Of a stretch of 64,000 nucleotides of DNA, positions 39,801 through 49,281 are shown piece after piece. Source of the stretch: Nitzschia sp. DOCU1 (taxonomy: Eukaryota; Bacillariophyta; Bacillariophyceae; Bacillariales; Bacillariaceae); contig OX596000.1 in the NCBI GenBank assembly GCA_951394045.1, forward strand, positions 1,364,001-1,428,000. Direction: 5' to 3'. How positions within the stretch are numbered: position 1 is the first letter of the stretch; each line of letters begins with the position of its first letter. Under the pieces are notes generated by a model. It worked only from the letters and a program-made list of their open reading frames with translations. It was not told the DNA's origin and ran no database searches. Position numbers and translations under genes: made by a program.

Positions 39801-41019
39801 GGAAAAGCAACTGGCCCAAAATGGTATCGCCTTGCCCAAGGAAGATATTCCGTTTGCAGTTGCCAAGGCCAAGGTTGCCGAGATCACCGAAGAAATCAAG
39901 ATCATCGCCACCAAGATGGGCAATACAATGGACATGAAAGAAATGGCTGGTTTGGAGAAAGAGTACTCCCAATTGTCGGACGAGTTGGAAAAGTATAATA
40001 ACGCCATGATGCTCACGAAAGAGTGGGCCGAAGAACTGCTGGAAAAAGAACGACAATGGGAAGCTCGGGTTCGACCCGACAATCTCGAGGCTCTTCGCAA
40101 GCTTCGTCGGCACATGCCCGTAAATATCAAGGATTTGAGCGAACAGGACTTGATTCAAGGCATTACGCCTAACGGGAAGCAGCTTCCACAAAAGATTGTT
40201 CGCAAAATCAAGCGAACCAATATTTTGCAATTGGTTCGTATGCCGCCAAGTATGATAGAGCCTATGCACCCATCGTCCTTGGAAGGCATGCGATCAACTG
40301 GACTGACCTTGACGGAGCGTCGAGCTTTGCACGAGCATTTGAAGGATCTGGGCGCAAAATGGAAGGCTGCCTCGAATGACAAAATGGCCGAACGCAAGTG
40401 GATGTGGCATGAATCCTTGCGAAGCAAGTTTAAGGAGCTTGTTGATAAGTGGCAAGAGCATGTGGATCAGTACGGACCTCCGGGCCACCATCCCTACGCC
40501 AAGCGGGGCGAGCCTGGAGGTGGATGCCCATTGATTGGCAAGCAGTGTCCACTAAAGGCGGACGAAGAAATCGACTACAGCGAAGACTATGGATTTCCTC
40601 CTGAAGATGTGTACAATGTGGAACAGGTCAAGAAGTCAAATTTGCTGACTGTGGAAGAGCTGGAACGCCGTAAGCAAGATGATGATTGGGGGTACGATGC
40701 TCCAGTCCAGCAAGAACCGGAGCCAGTTCGACCACCAACTGCAGGACTCATGACGTCTATTGGAGCCCGGAGCGGTGGGGGCGGAGACTCCGCACCGCCA
40801 CCCAAATTAGCGGGTGGTCTCATGTCTGCTATTGCAGCCAAGGGTGGTGGAAATGACGACCGACCCAAAATGGGCGGGGGGCTTATGGCTGCCATCGCTG
40901 CCAAAGCAGAAGCTGCCGACAACCCTCCGAAAATGCAAGATACCGACTCCGAGGCCCCGGTCGCAAAAAAACGCATGGGTGGGCTGTTGGCCGCCATTGC
41001 AGGGAGAGGTAAAAAGTAA
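36826..41019 (+). CDS. Giant coiled-coil protein with duplicated C-terminal domain
   Basis: 1397 residues. Residues ~45-130 and 150-620 are Glu/Lys/Arg/Ala-rich coiled coil, broken by an Ala-Pro hinge (~300-325). Then a ~260-residue domain occurs twice (~637-910 and ~970-1250). Each copy has LEKxLxQNGIA, an EEMxKYxxAMMLTxE helix, a LRKxRxHMPVNI block, STGLTLTERRALHEHLKD, YGPPxxHPYAKR, and a Cys pair in GGGCPLIGxQCPxKAD that may bind metal or form a disulphide. The tail has four spaced copies of G(L/M)(M/L)xxI(A/G)xx(R/K) (~1306, 1329, 1350, 1383; last MGGLLAAIAGRGKK), which recall the core of WH2 actin-binding motifs. A cytoskeletal role is inference. I do not know the duplicated domain by name. 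Confidence 0.78.
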   Translation: MPTQSDLDLLPPALRMAAASSAARVRPPMTVKLPPGKNKSFLMRKEQADALAKIRCAPREDMEAEDQKRKQTLLRRQSNKLKVQEEAQAQMAMRQSEIIMDSMVESPKPSPKDVVAAQIHAKARMSWQRSDATEGVAGKRASALKQQAAAVRERVQQLKSTAEEGEQPKHSQDILQKKLDKVEKLLQTEAAGSKEYKKLAKKKEQYQAELEAYLLEQEETQAKADALAQAVAEAEQLDREAELAEEQERLERQARQQKAEEEEAAAAAAQKESAMEEEARLLRERAAALKAKRASETAQSAAPAPASPPAPAPAPAEPVVMDEKERIRQERIEEYRRKMAEKKEEEDAAKAKAERLKEFKVLKKKLQKLEGMIEEAAASSKDTSKLEKKKLEYISQLEEYDEWQEEVKARLKTEEEARLRKEHEEAERERMAALEAERRRKAEEEAERRRAEAEEARREMERLEKERQEEEERMRLQRLEDEKRMAEEAEARRIQEEEEAEAMRIREAEQAAREAEEAEVRAAREAEEAELRAAREAEQAAREAEEAEVRAAREAEEAELRTAREAEMAAERAEQEKINAERRRQEEAEAAQRREELREQTKAAEAEYASQQAQRPAAATQAEPSQDFVDRHNIPEPHSANTKKILAELSAVEDRQVRLEKTLKQNGIAISEDIPYEVAKDKIAALQEQMKALAVSEDDQQVVQKKYYALEEEMSKYVTAMMLTDEFAEEQRMAEQLWEESIEVDNIAALRKVRSHMPVNIRNMTEDELTNNPTPNGKMLPKEFAKKFKRTNVLQLIRVNPDDLERMHPSLIEGLRSTGLTLTERRALHEHLKDVGAVWQDLQQDPSIERKFSWFMGLKSKFKEMVTAYDKHVKEYGPPSNHPYAKRNDPKGGGCPLIGNQCPVKADSAISYDDDYGFTQDAEYEGGSTGGSASKSRAVKAIARKSMSGAKAKDEAIMDAIRERIHLSGTESAIDSKLLRELFHAEKRTISLEKQLAQNGIALPKEDIPFAVAKAKVAEITEEIKIIATKMGNTMDMKEMAGLEKEYSQLSDELEKYNNAMMLTKEWAEELLEKERQWEARVRPDNLEALRKLRRHMPVNIKDLSEQDLIQGITPNGKQLPQKIVRKIKRTNILQLVRMPPSMIEPMHPSSLEGMRSTGLTLTERRALHEHLKDLGAKWKAASNDKMAERKWMWHESLRSKFKELVDKWQEHVDQYGPPGHHPYAKRGEPGGGCPLIGKQCPLKADEEIDYSEDYGFPPEDVYNVEQVKKSNLLTVEELERRKQDDDWGYDAPVQQEPEPVRPPTAGLMTSIGARSGGGGDSAPPPKLAGGLMSAIAAKGGGNDDRPKMGGGLMAAIAAKAEAADNPPKMQDTDSEAPVAKKRMGGLLAAIAGRGKK
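38344..38517 (+). repeat. 87-bp tandem repeat within the coiled-coil gene
   Basis: Two nearly identical 29-residue units (EAEQAAREAEEAEVRAAREA...) follow each other with an 87-bp period. The coiled coil keeps its frame, so the duplication only lengthens the rod. Confidence 0.8.
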
Positions 41020-41354
41020 AACAAGTATTTCAAGGAAATGATCGCAGCTCAAGATTACGTTCGGCTTCTACTAGTTAGCTTACAAGAGGCACGGCTGGCG
41101 AAAGTTGCTTAGTCGGGCGGCGATCGCGTGCTGTTGAATGCACCAGCACTGCCTAGGCGAAAGCAATCGGAATTTCCGTAACTTGACACATGGGAAGAAG
41201 TGACAGAAGAAAAAGCACAAGCGATGAACGCAGGCGCTACTAGTAGGCTGATTATCAAGGATAAAATGGGTACTAGTAATCCCTATCGTTAATTCCAATG
41301 AAGAAATATAGAACTTAACATGCATCGCACAATTGGGAATCTGAGCTGCATCGT
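41020..41354. other. Intergenic region between convergent genes
   Basis: 335 bp between the stop of the coiled-coil gene (+) and that of the first CHRD-type gene (-). It contains three ACTAGT palindromes (near 41069, 41237 and 41271) and no ORF of interest. Confidence 0.45.
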
Positions 41355-42101
41355 CTAATCAAAAAGGAAGATTTGACCCCGAATGAAGTCTACGTTTGTA
41401 AGCTGAAGAGTGCCCGGGGTATTTTGGTTTGCAACAACGGCGGCTGGTGCTGGTGCGGGCTGGGTATTGGCTGGGTTGTCACTAAAGCCTCGAAGACTCC
41501 TTCGTGGGTACACGTTGAGGGCATGTGACGAGATCAAGATGTAGACCAGATCAAGCCTCATCATGTGGTAAAGGGTCATGAGGTCCTTTACGATTATTCC
41601 ATCACAGGTGTTTCCCTGAAGGCCCGCGGCCACGAGCTTTTCTCGTTTAGCATCGGCCTTGTCAAGGCCAAGGTCCAGGAAGGCGAGAGCGAGATGCTGT
41701 GATTCGTCTGTGCCAGGTCGACCACACATCAACACAGCATCGAGGTCCTTGTCTATTCTACCAGAAGCCTCAACCTCGAATTCCATTTGGGTAAAGCCTT
41801 CGTCAAAGGCGAAGGCAAAGTCGGCAGTGAAACCATGATCTGCATACTCCGGTTTCGAAACTTGGGTATCAGTAGCCTTGACACAACCACCATAGGCGGC
41901 GTCACACAGGGTTTTGTATGTATTGTCAACAACAACGTTCACCTGTGGGGTGTTGTGGTTGTGGTTGTGGTCGTCGTAGTTGTATGTCTTGTATTCTGGG
42001 TGGCTGTTCTGGTCGTAGTTGTATGTCCTGTATTCTGGACCGGCCTCAACCATCGCCATCGCGACCAACGAAGCGAATAGGGCCACGGGTAGACGGATCA
42101 T
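41355..42101 (-). CDS. Secreted CHRD-like protein, short form
   Basis: 248 residues. A clear signal peptide (MIRLPVALFASLVAMAMVEA) is followed by a Tyr/His-rich repeat (PEYRTYNYD, PEYKTYNYD, HNHNHN) and one divergent CHRD-like unit: FTADFAFAFDEGFTQMEFEVEA, DAVLMCGRPG, and the closing VDFIRGQIFLFD, which parallels IRGQLVLNK in the two neighbours. CHRD domains occur in chordin and in many microbial secreted proteins. In diatoms they are common, with unknown targets. Secretion to the wall or outside is inferred from the signal peptide. The Pro/Ala linker before the last strand is unusual for the family. Confidence 0.72.
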   Translation of the reverse strand: MIRLPVALFASLVAMAMVEAGPEYRTYNYDQNSHPEYKTYNYDDHNHNHNTPQVNVVVDNTYKTLCDAAYGGCVKATDTQVSKPEYADHGFTADFAFAFDEGFTQMEFEVEASGRIDKDLDAVLMCGRPGTDESQHLALAFLDLGLDKADAKREKLVAAGLQGNTCDGIIVKDLMTLYHMMRLDLVYILISSHALNVYPRRSLRGFSDNPANTQPAPAPAAVVANQNTPGTLQLTNVDFIRGQIFLFD

Positions 42102-44016
42102 CTTGAGATTGTTATTCTTGTTCTTGGTAATCCAGAGGAACGCGGACTGTTGTGTTGTTGTTGCGGTTGCTTGAATGAGTTTGGGATTTGAATTTTATGG
42201 CACTGATTTGCAACGAATCCGTCGTGTTTCTCTGCACAACGTTCGCTTTTTTGCGGCGTCAACAACAGCGTTCTGATACTATGAGAAGCGACGGCGACCA
42301 ATACCCAGCAAAACGTCGATGAAAGATGATTCCTGTCAGCATGTTCCTCATACGAATGCATTGTTGTGACGGCTGTAACGAATGATTTCTCGTTTCGCAA
42401 CAGCCAGCATTGACAATTTGTGAAGACAAAAACGAGAAGCTTTGAATCCCACTCGTTCCGAAAAAGATTGTGGCCGAATTTATGAGTTCTCTCGGCTTCT
42501 TTGGCAAAGACAATACCTAAGCAAAAGTGTTTTGTGGGAATGATAGTAGCCATGAGAACTGTCCATAGAAGCCAGTGACAACTACGAGCATGGCACGACG
42601 TTTTCTTCAGTGAATGCTTATACCGAGGCGTGCGTATGCTTTACGAATAATCCATTCTCTTCCTTTGCCCTCCAGACGAATTTCTATTCATGACTGTGGC
42701 AAGAGGACGTGGATGGGAATGGACTCATCTGGAAACGAGAACAGTCCCTCTATTTGGAAGGATGGACCCGACATCCTGTGCATCGTATTGATGGTGACAA
42801 CACAACCGGCATGAGCCTTTTGTGTAATATCGATCGTATCACGTTTCAAATAGATGGCGCGGATTCTCTTTTCTAGGACGAATGAAGTCCGTCAGTCGAC
42901 AATCGGGTTCGCATTCCCTAGAAAAGGTCCAGCGGGTCGACTCGAGTAGTCGTGCGTGCTGGTCGATCCGTCGTCCGCAACAGATGGGGACAACGCGGCA
43001 TTCTGGCGTGTACTGATATCGACATGGCAGTAGAAATGGATCCAGTTGCAGACCGAATAAACCTATCTCAATCGGACTCCATCATAATCGTGACAGTTTA
43101 TTGCCGGGTTGAAATCTGCAGCATCGGGGGCCCGGGCGTCACATTGGATGACAATAATGGACGACAATTCAGGAGAACTATTTCGTGGTCGCCGATTGTC
43201 TGCTGTGTCGCCTAAAATGACCTCCCATAACGCCACACGTCGTCATCTCAACGGATATTCAAATGAGGCCAACTGATCGATACCATTGTCATATCGGGGT
43301 TTGGGAAAAGCAAAATGAAGTTGACGGATGTTTGATTCATCCTGCCTTGTGCGGTGGGTCATTGTGATGGCGGATCTGCACTCTTTTGTCGCTGTTAACT
43401 TTCTGTTGGGCCTAATGTCCTTCTCCACTGTTTCCAATTCATTTAAGCCCCAATGCTAACGGTCCGAAGATTCGATACCATGGCTTCGATCGATTCCGGC
43501 CACCCCCCCCTGGTAGAGTGCTCTACTAGAAGGATGCACTATTGGAGCTAATATCGAAAGGTAGCACTTTTAACTTTGATGGCAGCCACTGGTGCTGTAG
43601 TTGCACTAGCTAAAATCTACCGAGTACCAGAATCACCAGCCATGTATACCGGTAGCATACCAGCTACCGGTAGTACAAGAGCAGTACAAGTAGTGGTGCT
43701 GGTGGAAGACGACGAACCGAAAATTGTCGAGACTTGTAGCAGCATCGAAGAGTGTTGGCTACCATTAGAAGCGAGAGTCTCATGGTAAAGCACCGCTACC
43801 AAACATGGCAACCCGATGGTGGGACATTTAGGTAAAAACGTGATATTGCGCACCTGGTTTAGCCTGAGCTGCAGTCGCAGCAACTGGGTCGATTCGATCG
43901 TATTTAACGATTTCGCAAAGTTCCTAAGCACCGATACAAACAAGAAATGTTCTGAAAATGTTACGACATATAAACTCACGGACTCCACGAATAATCCGTC
44001 GAGCGGCGACGCCGCC
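42102..44016. other. Gene-free stretch between CHRD-type genes
   Basis: 1.9 kb. Short ORFs on both strands lack protein-like features. A poly-C run lies at 43502-43511, and two ACCGGTA palindromes at ~43648-43676 are 20-odd bp apart. The region should contain the promoter of the 41355-42101 gene on its left side. Confidence 0.45.
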
Positions 44017-45165
44017 TTAGTTCTTGTTCAGGACAACCTGGCCTCGAATGTAAGAATCCAGAATCGTCTCCACTTCATAATGAACGAGACCTTGAGCCAT
44101 TGCTGCCTTCAGTTGAGCGAGCGTTTCAATCGACACTCCGGTAGGGCACTCCGCATCTGTAGTCAACCCAAATGAATCGGAGACCGTCGATGTAATGCGT
44201 CCTTCATATACGCTTCCATTTGCAGATACGAAGATGCTCGCAAGCGGGGTTGCGGGGCTCCTGTCCGTCCCAGCGTTGCCACAGTACAAAGCTGCTTGCC
44301 TGAAGTAGGTCCCAAGGAAATTGAGATTGGGCTCAGCAGATCCGGTGGTATACGTCATTACAGAAAGATCATTGTTGAATTTAAAATCGAAAAAGCCAAT
44401 GGCTCTGGGATCTCCCTCTCCTAAGATCACGCTGTCGCCGGTAGCAATAACACACCCGGATCCGGGTGAGGAGAGAATGTCGGTTGAGCTTCCAAAGTCG
44501 GTGATTTTAGCTCGACCCCAGATTTCGGCAGTGGACAACCGAGTAACGAAGTCATCAACTTCTACCGCAACAGTTATGTATCCTTTTGCCATGGCATCAT
44601 ACAGTCCCGCGACGGTTGTAATGGTAACTGCATTGACTCCAGTACCACATGTAACACCTGAAAGAGTTGCTGTTGTGCCACGCGCACTAGAACCCTTTGT
44701 AATATCTCCGCTCGACTTTCCACCAAACGGTTGAACCTCCAACGTCGCGACGATCGTTCCGGGGCCAGCTGCCGCAGTGCACAGTAGCCAGGCTTGATTG
44801 ACAAAGGATGCCCTTCTGAAGTTTATGTCTTGGACTTCCAGAGTGTACACCATCTCTGCTAGGTCCGAGCTGAACTGAAATTTGAATTCACCTTCCGCCG
44901 TGTAGGCTTGGGGAATGGTACCGCCACCTTCAGTCCTTTCAGAGAAGGGAATACCATCGCCTGATAGGATAGCCGAACCTTTGGGCTCCCCATCACAGGC
45001 GCCGCTGCCAGATTTGCTGCTGAGTAAATTAACAGTTGTATCTGATGGATTCAAGGCAGCACCGTTATTCGCATTTCGTAGCCTGGCTCCTTTCTTGGAC
45101 GCTTTGGCGTCGACCAGGGAGGTAAGAAGAGCGACCGCATAAAACGGTACTAGGAAAAACTTCAT
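44017..45165 (-). CDS. Secreted protein with two CHRD domains (A)
   Basis: 382 residues. Signal peptide MKFFLVPFYAVALLTSLVDA, then a basic linker (KASKKGARLR). CHRD unit 1 is at ~75-215 (FKFQFSSDLAEMVYTLEVQDINF; AWLLCTAAAGPG; LYDAMAKGYITVAVEVDDF; IWGRAKI) and unit 2 at ~230-380 (FDFKFNNDLSVMTYTTG; AALYCGNAG; LKAAMAQGLVHYEVET; IRGQVVLNKN). The paired Cys in each unit suit an extracellular disulphide fold. It is a clear paralogue of the gene at 46162-47235, same strand and same two-unit layout. The biochemical role is unknown. Confidence 0.82.
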   Translation of the reverse strand: MKFFLVPFYAVALLTSLVDAKASKKGARLRNANNGAALNPSDTTVNLLSSKSGSGACDGEPKGSAILSGDGIPFSERTEGGGTIPQAYTAEGEFKFQFSSDLAEMVYTLEVQDINFRRASFVNQAWLLCTAAAGPGTIVATLEVQPFGGKSSGDITKGSSARGTTATLSGVTCGTGVNAVTITTVAGLYDAMAKGYITVAVEVDDFVTRLSTAEIWGRAKITDFGSSTDILSSPGSGCVIATGDSVILGEGDPRAIGFFDFKFNNDLSVMTYTTGSAEPNLNFLGTYFRQAALYCGNAGTDRSPATPLASIFVSANGSVYEGRITSTVSDSFGLTTDAECPTGVSIETLAQLKAAMAQGLVHYEVETILDSYIRGQVVLNKN

Positions 45166-46161
45166 TGTGAAAAGTTAATGGGTGATCGTTGGCTCTTTGC
45201 TCGTTATTTTGAGTTTGCCGAGAGACTCATGCTTTTATGAGAAAGGTTTCTCTCTCCAAACCCTTTCGTCTACTCGTACCCAAAAGAATCAATCGTTTCG
45301 GAAATGGCTTTCCGCATCATTGCCCTTCGTGCAGAAATTCCATGGGAAATTCTTTGGTGGTACAAACTTGGCGACTGGACGGGATTCGTGATATTAAAAC
45401 AGCCCTTCCGCGTATTTTAATTAGGGAATGCTGGTAGGTTTTCCTGTACCCCACCGAACGTGCCAAAATTTAGAGGGGACTACCGGTAGTACTAAAATAG
45501 GCGTGCACTCTCTCGCTCTCTGCGCACCACTCGCCTTTTTTGTGACATGGCGATACATGCGTTAGTTTGACGTACATTTCCTAATCGAAGCCGGCCATCC
45601 ATCTACAGCTAGTAGCGACTTCGGAGAAATCGTTTCTGCTCTTCTACTAGAAGGCCATACTATGGGCCTGGGTCAGCCAGAGTAAGAATATCTGACATGG
45701 TGCTCTACCGGGTACAATTCTTATTAAGGGCGACTTGGGCGGCGTAGAATAAGAACATAGCAACCACGGCGGTGCGGCAAGTGCTGGCGTTACGGACGCC
45801 GGTAAACCAAGGAAGATATATATATATATATATATATGCAGGCTGCTACTTTAATGGACGTAACTATTTTGAGGTTTTCGTACCCAAGTTTCCTCGATCT
45901 ACAGTCTCTGCGACTGCCGGGTAATCCCAGCATTGTGAATTTGTAGCGGCTGGTAGGAGCCGCAGTGGCCGATCGTGAACGGAGGGCAATCAGCAAAGAG
46001 GATCTGACAATTGGGCTTTCGGCTACTAGTAAGGGATTGAGAGTGTTCCTTGAACCAGACGTTATGGATTATTTTCTGTCGGTACTTGCAGGTTCTTGCA
46101 CAACAGAATATTTATTGGCCACAATCACAAAAACAACGTAGTTCCACAATCCTACCATTTT
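45166..46161. other. Intergenic region with AT microsatellite
   Basis: About 1 kb between two CHRD-type genes on the minus strand. It holds an (AT)11 run at 45816-45837, a CTACCGGTAG palindrome near 45482, and a TACTAGTA palindrome near 46022. No gene seen. Confidence 0.45.
45816..45837. repeat. (AT)11 microsatellite
   Basis: Twenty-two uninterrupted bases of alternating A and T, likely variable in length between strains. Confidence 0.9.
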
Positions 46162-47235
46162 CTACTTCTTATTTAGTACCAGCTGACCTCGGATTTCTCC
46201 CAAGATCGTTTGAACTTCATAGTAAACCAATCCGTCCCCAATGGCTTCTTGCATTGCCGTAACCGTGTTGATAGCCTTGCCGCCACAGGTTGCACCAGCA
46301 ACAAATCCAAGAGAGGACGACAGTACACCCGATGAGTATAGACTTCCGTCCGCACTCACGAACAAAACCGCGAGTTGGGCACCCTCCTGTCCGGGGTTTC
46401 CACAAAAGAGTCCTGCCGACTTAAAGTAGTAGCCATTCGCGACTAGATTGGGATTGTCTGATTTCGTCGAATAGGTCATTGTGGACAAGTCTTTCGCGAA
46501 GCTGAACTCCAGAGTAGAATAGGAAGTTACGTCGATTGTGCATCCAGTGCAGACGACATTTTCAGCAGTTGCCTTGACGCATCCAGATGCCGGTGATGCG
46601 AAAATGTTCGTTCTGCCACCCAAGCTCGTGATGGTGGGTATGCCCCAAATCTCGGCTGGTCGTCCAGTTTGGTAATCAGTCACGTCAACAATTATTGTCA
46701 CGTCATTTTGGCGGACGGCTTCAAACAGGCCAGCAATAGTGGAAACACTTGCAATCGCGCCACACTTTGCATCTAGGAGAGAACCTTGGCTTATCGCACC
46801 AGAAACCTTACCACCATAGGATGGCACTTGCAGGTTGCTGGTCAAAGCCACGCCCTCGGCACTGTCTGCTGTGCAGTACAAGGCAGCTGTGTTCACAAAG
46901 GAAACAACGCCTTTGAAGTTTGCATCTGTCACAGTCAAAGTGTAGCTCATTTGAGTTAAATCCGGATTGAACTCTGCGGAAAAGGTGCCGGTGGCCGTAG
47001 TTCCCTTTGTGACAGTCGTGAGGCTATCTGGAATGTTGAAGCTATTGATGGGCGCAGACCCCGTTGGCTGTGATTGACAGGACTTTCCGCTGGCAGAAAC
47101 AGTTCTCGCCTGTTTACCTCCGCTTTTCTTCTTTCCTTCTCCCTTCTTGGCCTCCTTTTTCGTCGCCGGCGCCGCCTCGGCACACGAGACCAGCAGGGTA
47201 CCGAGAATGACAACGAAGACGGAGGATATCTTCAT
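46162..47235 (-). CDS. Secreted protein with two CHRD domains (B)
   Basis: 357 residues. A signal peptide (MKISSVFVVILGTLLVSCAEA) is followed by a very basic Lys/Gly linker (~25-45). Two CHRD units follow: FSAEFNPDLTQMSYTLTVTDANF to IWGIPTI, and LEFSFAKDLSTMTYSTKS to EIRGQLVLNKK. Motifs shared with neighbour A include LYCTA/LFCGN, SGxI(S/T)QGS, the FEAVRQND helix and IRGQ(L/V)VLNK. Upstream on the same strand lie decayed copies of the same family. Secretion is well supported; the partner is unknown. The Lys-rich linker could bind silica or anionic polysaccharide, which is speculation. Confidence 0.82.
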   Translation of the reverse strand: MKISSVFVVILGTLLVSCAEAAPATKKEAKKGEGKKKSGGKQARTVSASGKSCQSQPTGSAPINSFNIPDSLTTVTKGTTATGTFSAEFNPDLTQMSYTLTVTDANFKGVVSFVNTAALYCTADSAEGVALTSNLQVPSYGGKVSGAISQGSLLDAKCGAIASVSTIAGLFEAVRQNDVTIIVDVTDYQTGRPAEIWGIPTITSLGGRTNIFASPASGCVKATAENVVCTGCTIDVTSYSTLEFSFAKDLSTMTYSTKSDNPNLVANGYYFKSAGLFCGNPGQEGAQLAVLFVSADGSLYSSGVLSSSLGFVAGATCGGKAINTVTAMQEAIGDGLVYYEVQTILGEIRGQLVLNKK

Positions 47236-47638
47236 TCAATATTTGATGCCAACGGAGGAAAGAGGTGTTAACCTTGTTTGCTACTGGAGTCGAGGAAATG
47301 AGTGTTTTTGCACAACCCTAACGCTTCACAAAATCGATGCAGACGGTCAAAACGAATGGCGAGAAAAGCCAGAATAACGACTACCGGCGCCAAGGAACAA
47401 TTTGGATGCCCGCCTGAAAAGATTTTTGGATGCGAACACGCTAGGATGGCTATTGGTAAGGCATATGAAGCTGGCTCAATTCTCTGAAAGTTGTTAAACG
47501 AAATTTTACAAAAATTCGAAATTTACGCACGACGGCCGCCAAAAAAGGCACGAATGGATGGATTCATTCGATGACCTTCCGTTCATGGAAGACTTTAGTC
47601 GCCAAAAAGATAATGTGTTTCCTTCTTACGAACTTAGG
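47236..47638. other. Upstream region of CHRD gene B
   Basis: The probable promoter of the minus-strand CHRD gene B. No further feature was recognised; the short plus-strand ORFs look like chance. Confidence 0.4.
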
Positions 47639-47860
47639 TACCATACGTTCTACATGCAAATCATAAACAAAGGTATCGATTTTAGGCATGACTTCTCGAA
47701 GCTTTGCAGTAGTAACAATAAACTCTCTAGTAGGTACCACATGTGGCATTACCATACGTTCTACATGCAAATCATAAACAAAGGTATCGATTTTAGGCAT
47801 GACTTCTCGTAGCTTTGCAGTAGTAACAATAAACTCTCTAGTAGGTACCACATGTGGCAT
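47639..47860 (-). repeat. Two 111-bp tandem copies coding 37 residues each
   Basis: The units 47639-47749 and 47750-47860 differ at one base (CGAAG against CGTAG). The minus strand reads MPHVVPTREFIVTTAKLREV... twice in one frame, since 111 is a multiple of 3, and then runs on as VPKFVRRKHIIF. It may be a fragment of a coding gene that duplicated. I do not recognise the protein and no whole gene surrounds it. Confidence 0.75.
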
Positions 47861-47889
47861 TTTCGGCCCCGAACAGACTTGGAATAATG

Positions 47890-48460
47890 TCCGGCCTCAC
47901 AATGTTTGCTTCTACCAGCTGACCTTGAAGACCTTCGGAACGTTTGTCGAAACCGTAATATGGGTGGATGCGGTCATGCCGCCCGTGCGTGAGAGCGTCT
48001 GTACCGGTAGGTCATACTGAGGACCAGCTGACCACGGATTCCAGGGGTCCCGTTAGTAAGGACAGTGACAACTTCGAAGGTCCCCTATCCTTCCCGGATA
48101 GTATCGCGTAACGAAGTCGGCGAGTCGATAGTCACGCCGTCACAAGTGGCCTTTTCAAATGCGAGAAAGTTATTCGGAAAGCTCGACGTCTTCGTTCATT
48201 GGAAATTAATAAAAATATGAGCAAGCTTAACATCGTCGAAGTCATAGCCATGAAACGAGACATTGGGTTGATTGCCAACCATGTGATAGTTGAAAGTAGA
48301 AACATCGTGAGAGAAAATGTATTCCATAGTGGCGAAATTGTCTTGTTTGTTGGCGATCGTATCCAACACATTGTCGGCCGTCGCCTCGACGTCAAGCATC
48401 CTTTCTCTGAACAAGCGAGAACGTTTGGATTACCGAGCTTCCAGCAGTGCACAGACCATG
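47890..48460 (-). pseudogene. Decayed CHRD-family copies
   Basis: Minus-strand pieces match the two-unit CHRD proteins. At 48196-48414, DVEATADNVL, ATMEYIFSHDVSTFNY and NQPNVSFHGYDF parallel VKATAENVV, STLEFSFAKDLSTMTY and DNPNLVANGYYF of gene B. At ~48010-48050 a closing strand reads PGIRGQLVL, and at ~47912-47932 a second one reads GLQGQLVE, so at least two copies contributed. Stops and shifts separate the pieces and no signal peptide was found. Confidence 0.62.
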
Positions 48461-49281
48461 AGAGTTGCTTGTGGCCAAAAAAATCCGCCTCCCAGCATGA
48501 GTCTCAACAGCTGCTGTCAGAAAAAGGTACCTTGGCTGTGGTTGTAGGAAGAAATACCAGCCGTAGGGGTCCAATCATCTCAACCTCCCAAGAACCCCAT
48601 GCCTGCAGCACTGATTCCCGCCATGCCACGCAATGTTCCGTTATCAGTGTGGCCGTTGATCTACTCGCATTTTCCAAAAGAGACGATATGACCCTCATTT
48701 CCGTAGCATCACGCCATGCTTCATTCGATCCATCAATCGCCTGATGTAGTAATGACGACAGTCATTATTCCTTTCCGCAATTTTTGACGAAGAGGCCCCC
48801 GACAGTTTTTCGACACCACCACCACCACCACGAGTGCTGCACCCTTCTCGGTAACATGCTTTCGAAAACAACAAATGAACAAGGTTGCAGTAGTCACTAA
48901 ATCTCTCTAGTAGCGATAACAATAATTCACTCGTTTTGTCCATTCGTGACACGACACCACACAATGGGTTGTTTTTTCAAACGACGCTTGCCTCGGCGGC
49001 AGCTGGATGGCTGGCTCGGTTTCAATACCTGACACATATGCTCGCGGGATTCTATCGCGCCGACCGAGCCGACGGAGTTGGACGGAATGCCCCGTGTCCA
49101 ACATCCCAACGGAATTTCGCGCCAACACAAATGAGACACACAAAATGAATTCCCCATAGTTGGTCGGCATTCACGTCTTGAATTCAAACCTGCTGTATCT
49201 TGTGGTTGGCAGATACGAAAAAGCCGGGAAAGATGGACTCGTTGTGTGTCGTTTCAGATCCTTTGTCATTTGTAATACACC
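48461..49281. other. Intergenic region upstream of the four-TM gene
   Basis: About 0.8 kb. The left part may hold more eroded CHRD sequence (not clear enough to call). A CAC/CACCAC run lies near 48815-48830. The right part should contain the promoter of the gene at 49282. Confidence 0.4.

Noticed and set aside
42098..42553. A 151-codon minus ORF upstream of the short CHRD gene
   Set aside because: It would overlap the start of the CHRD gene, has mixed low-complexity content and no domain. It is more likely 5'UTR and promoter.
47564..47860. A 98-codon minus ORF containing two 37-residue repeats, as a gene
   Set aside because: It lacks a wider gene context and lies between decayed CHRD pieces. 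I list it as a repeat, not as a CDS.
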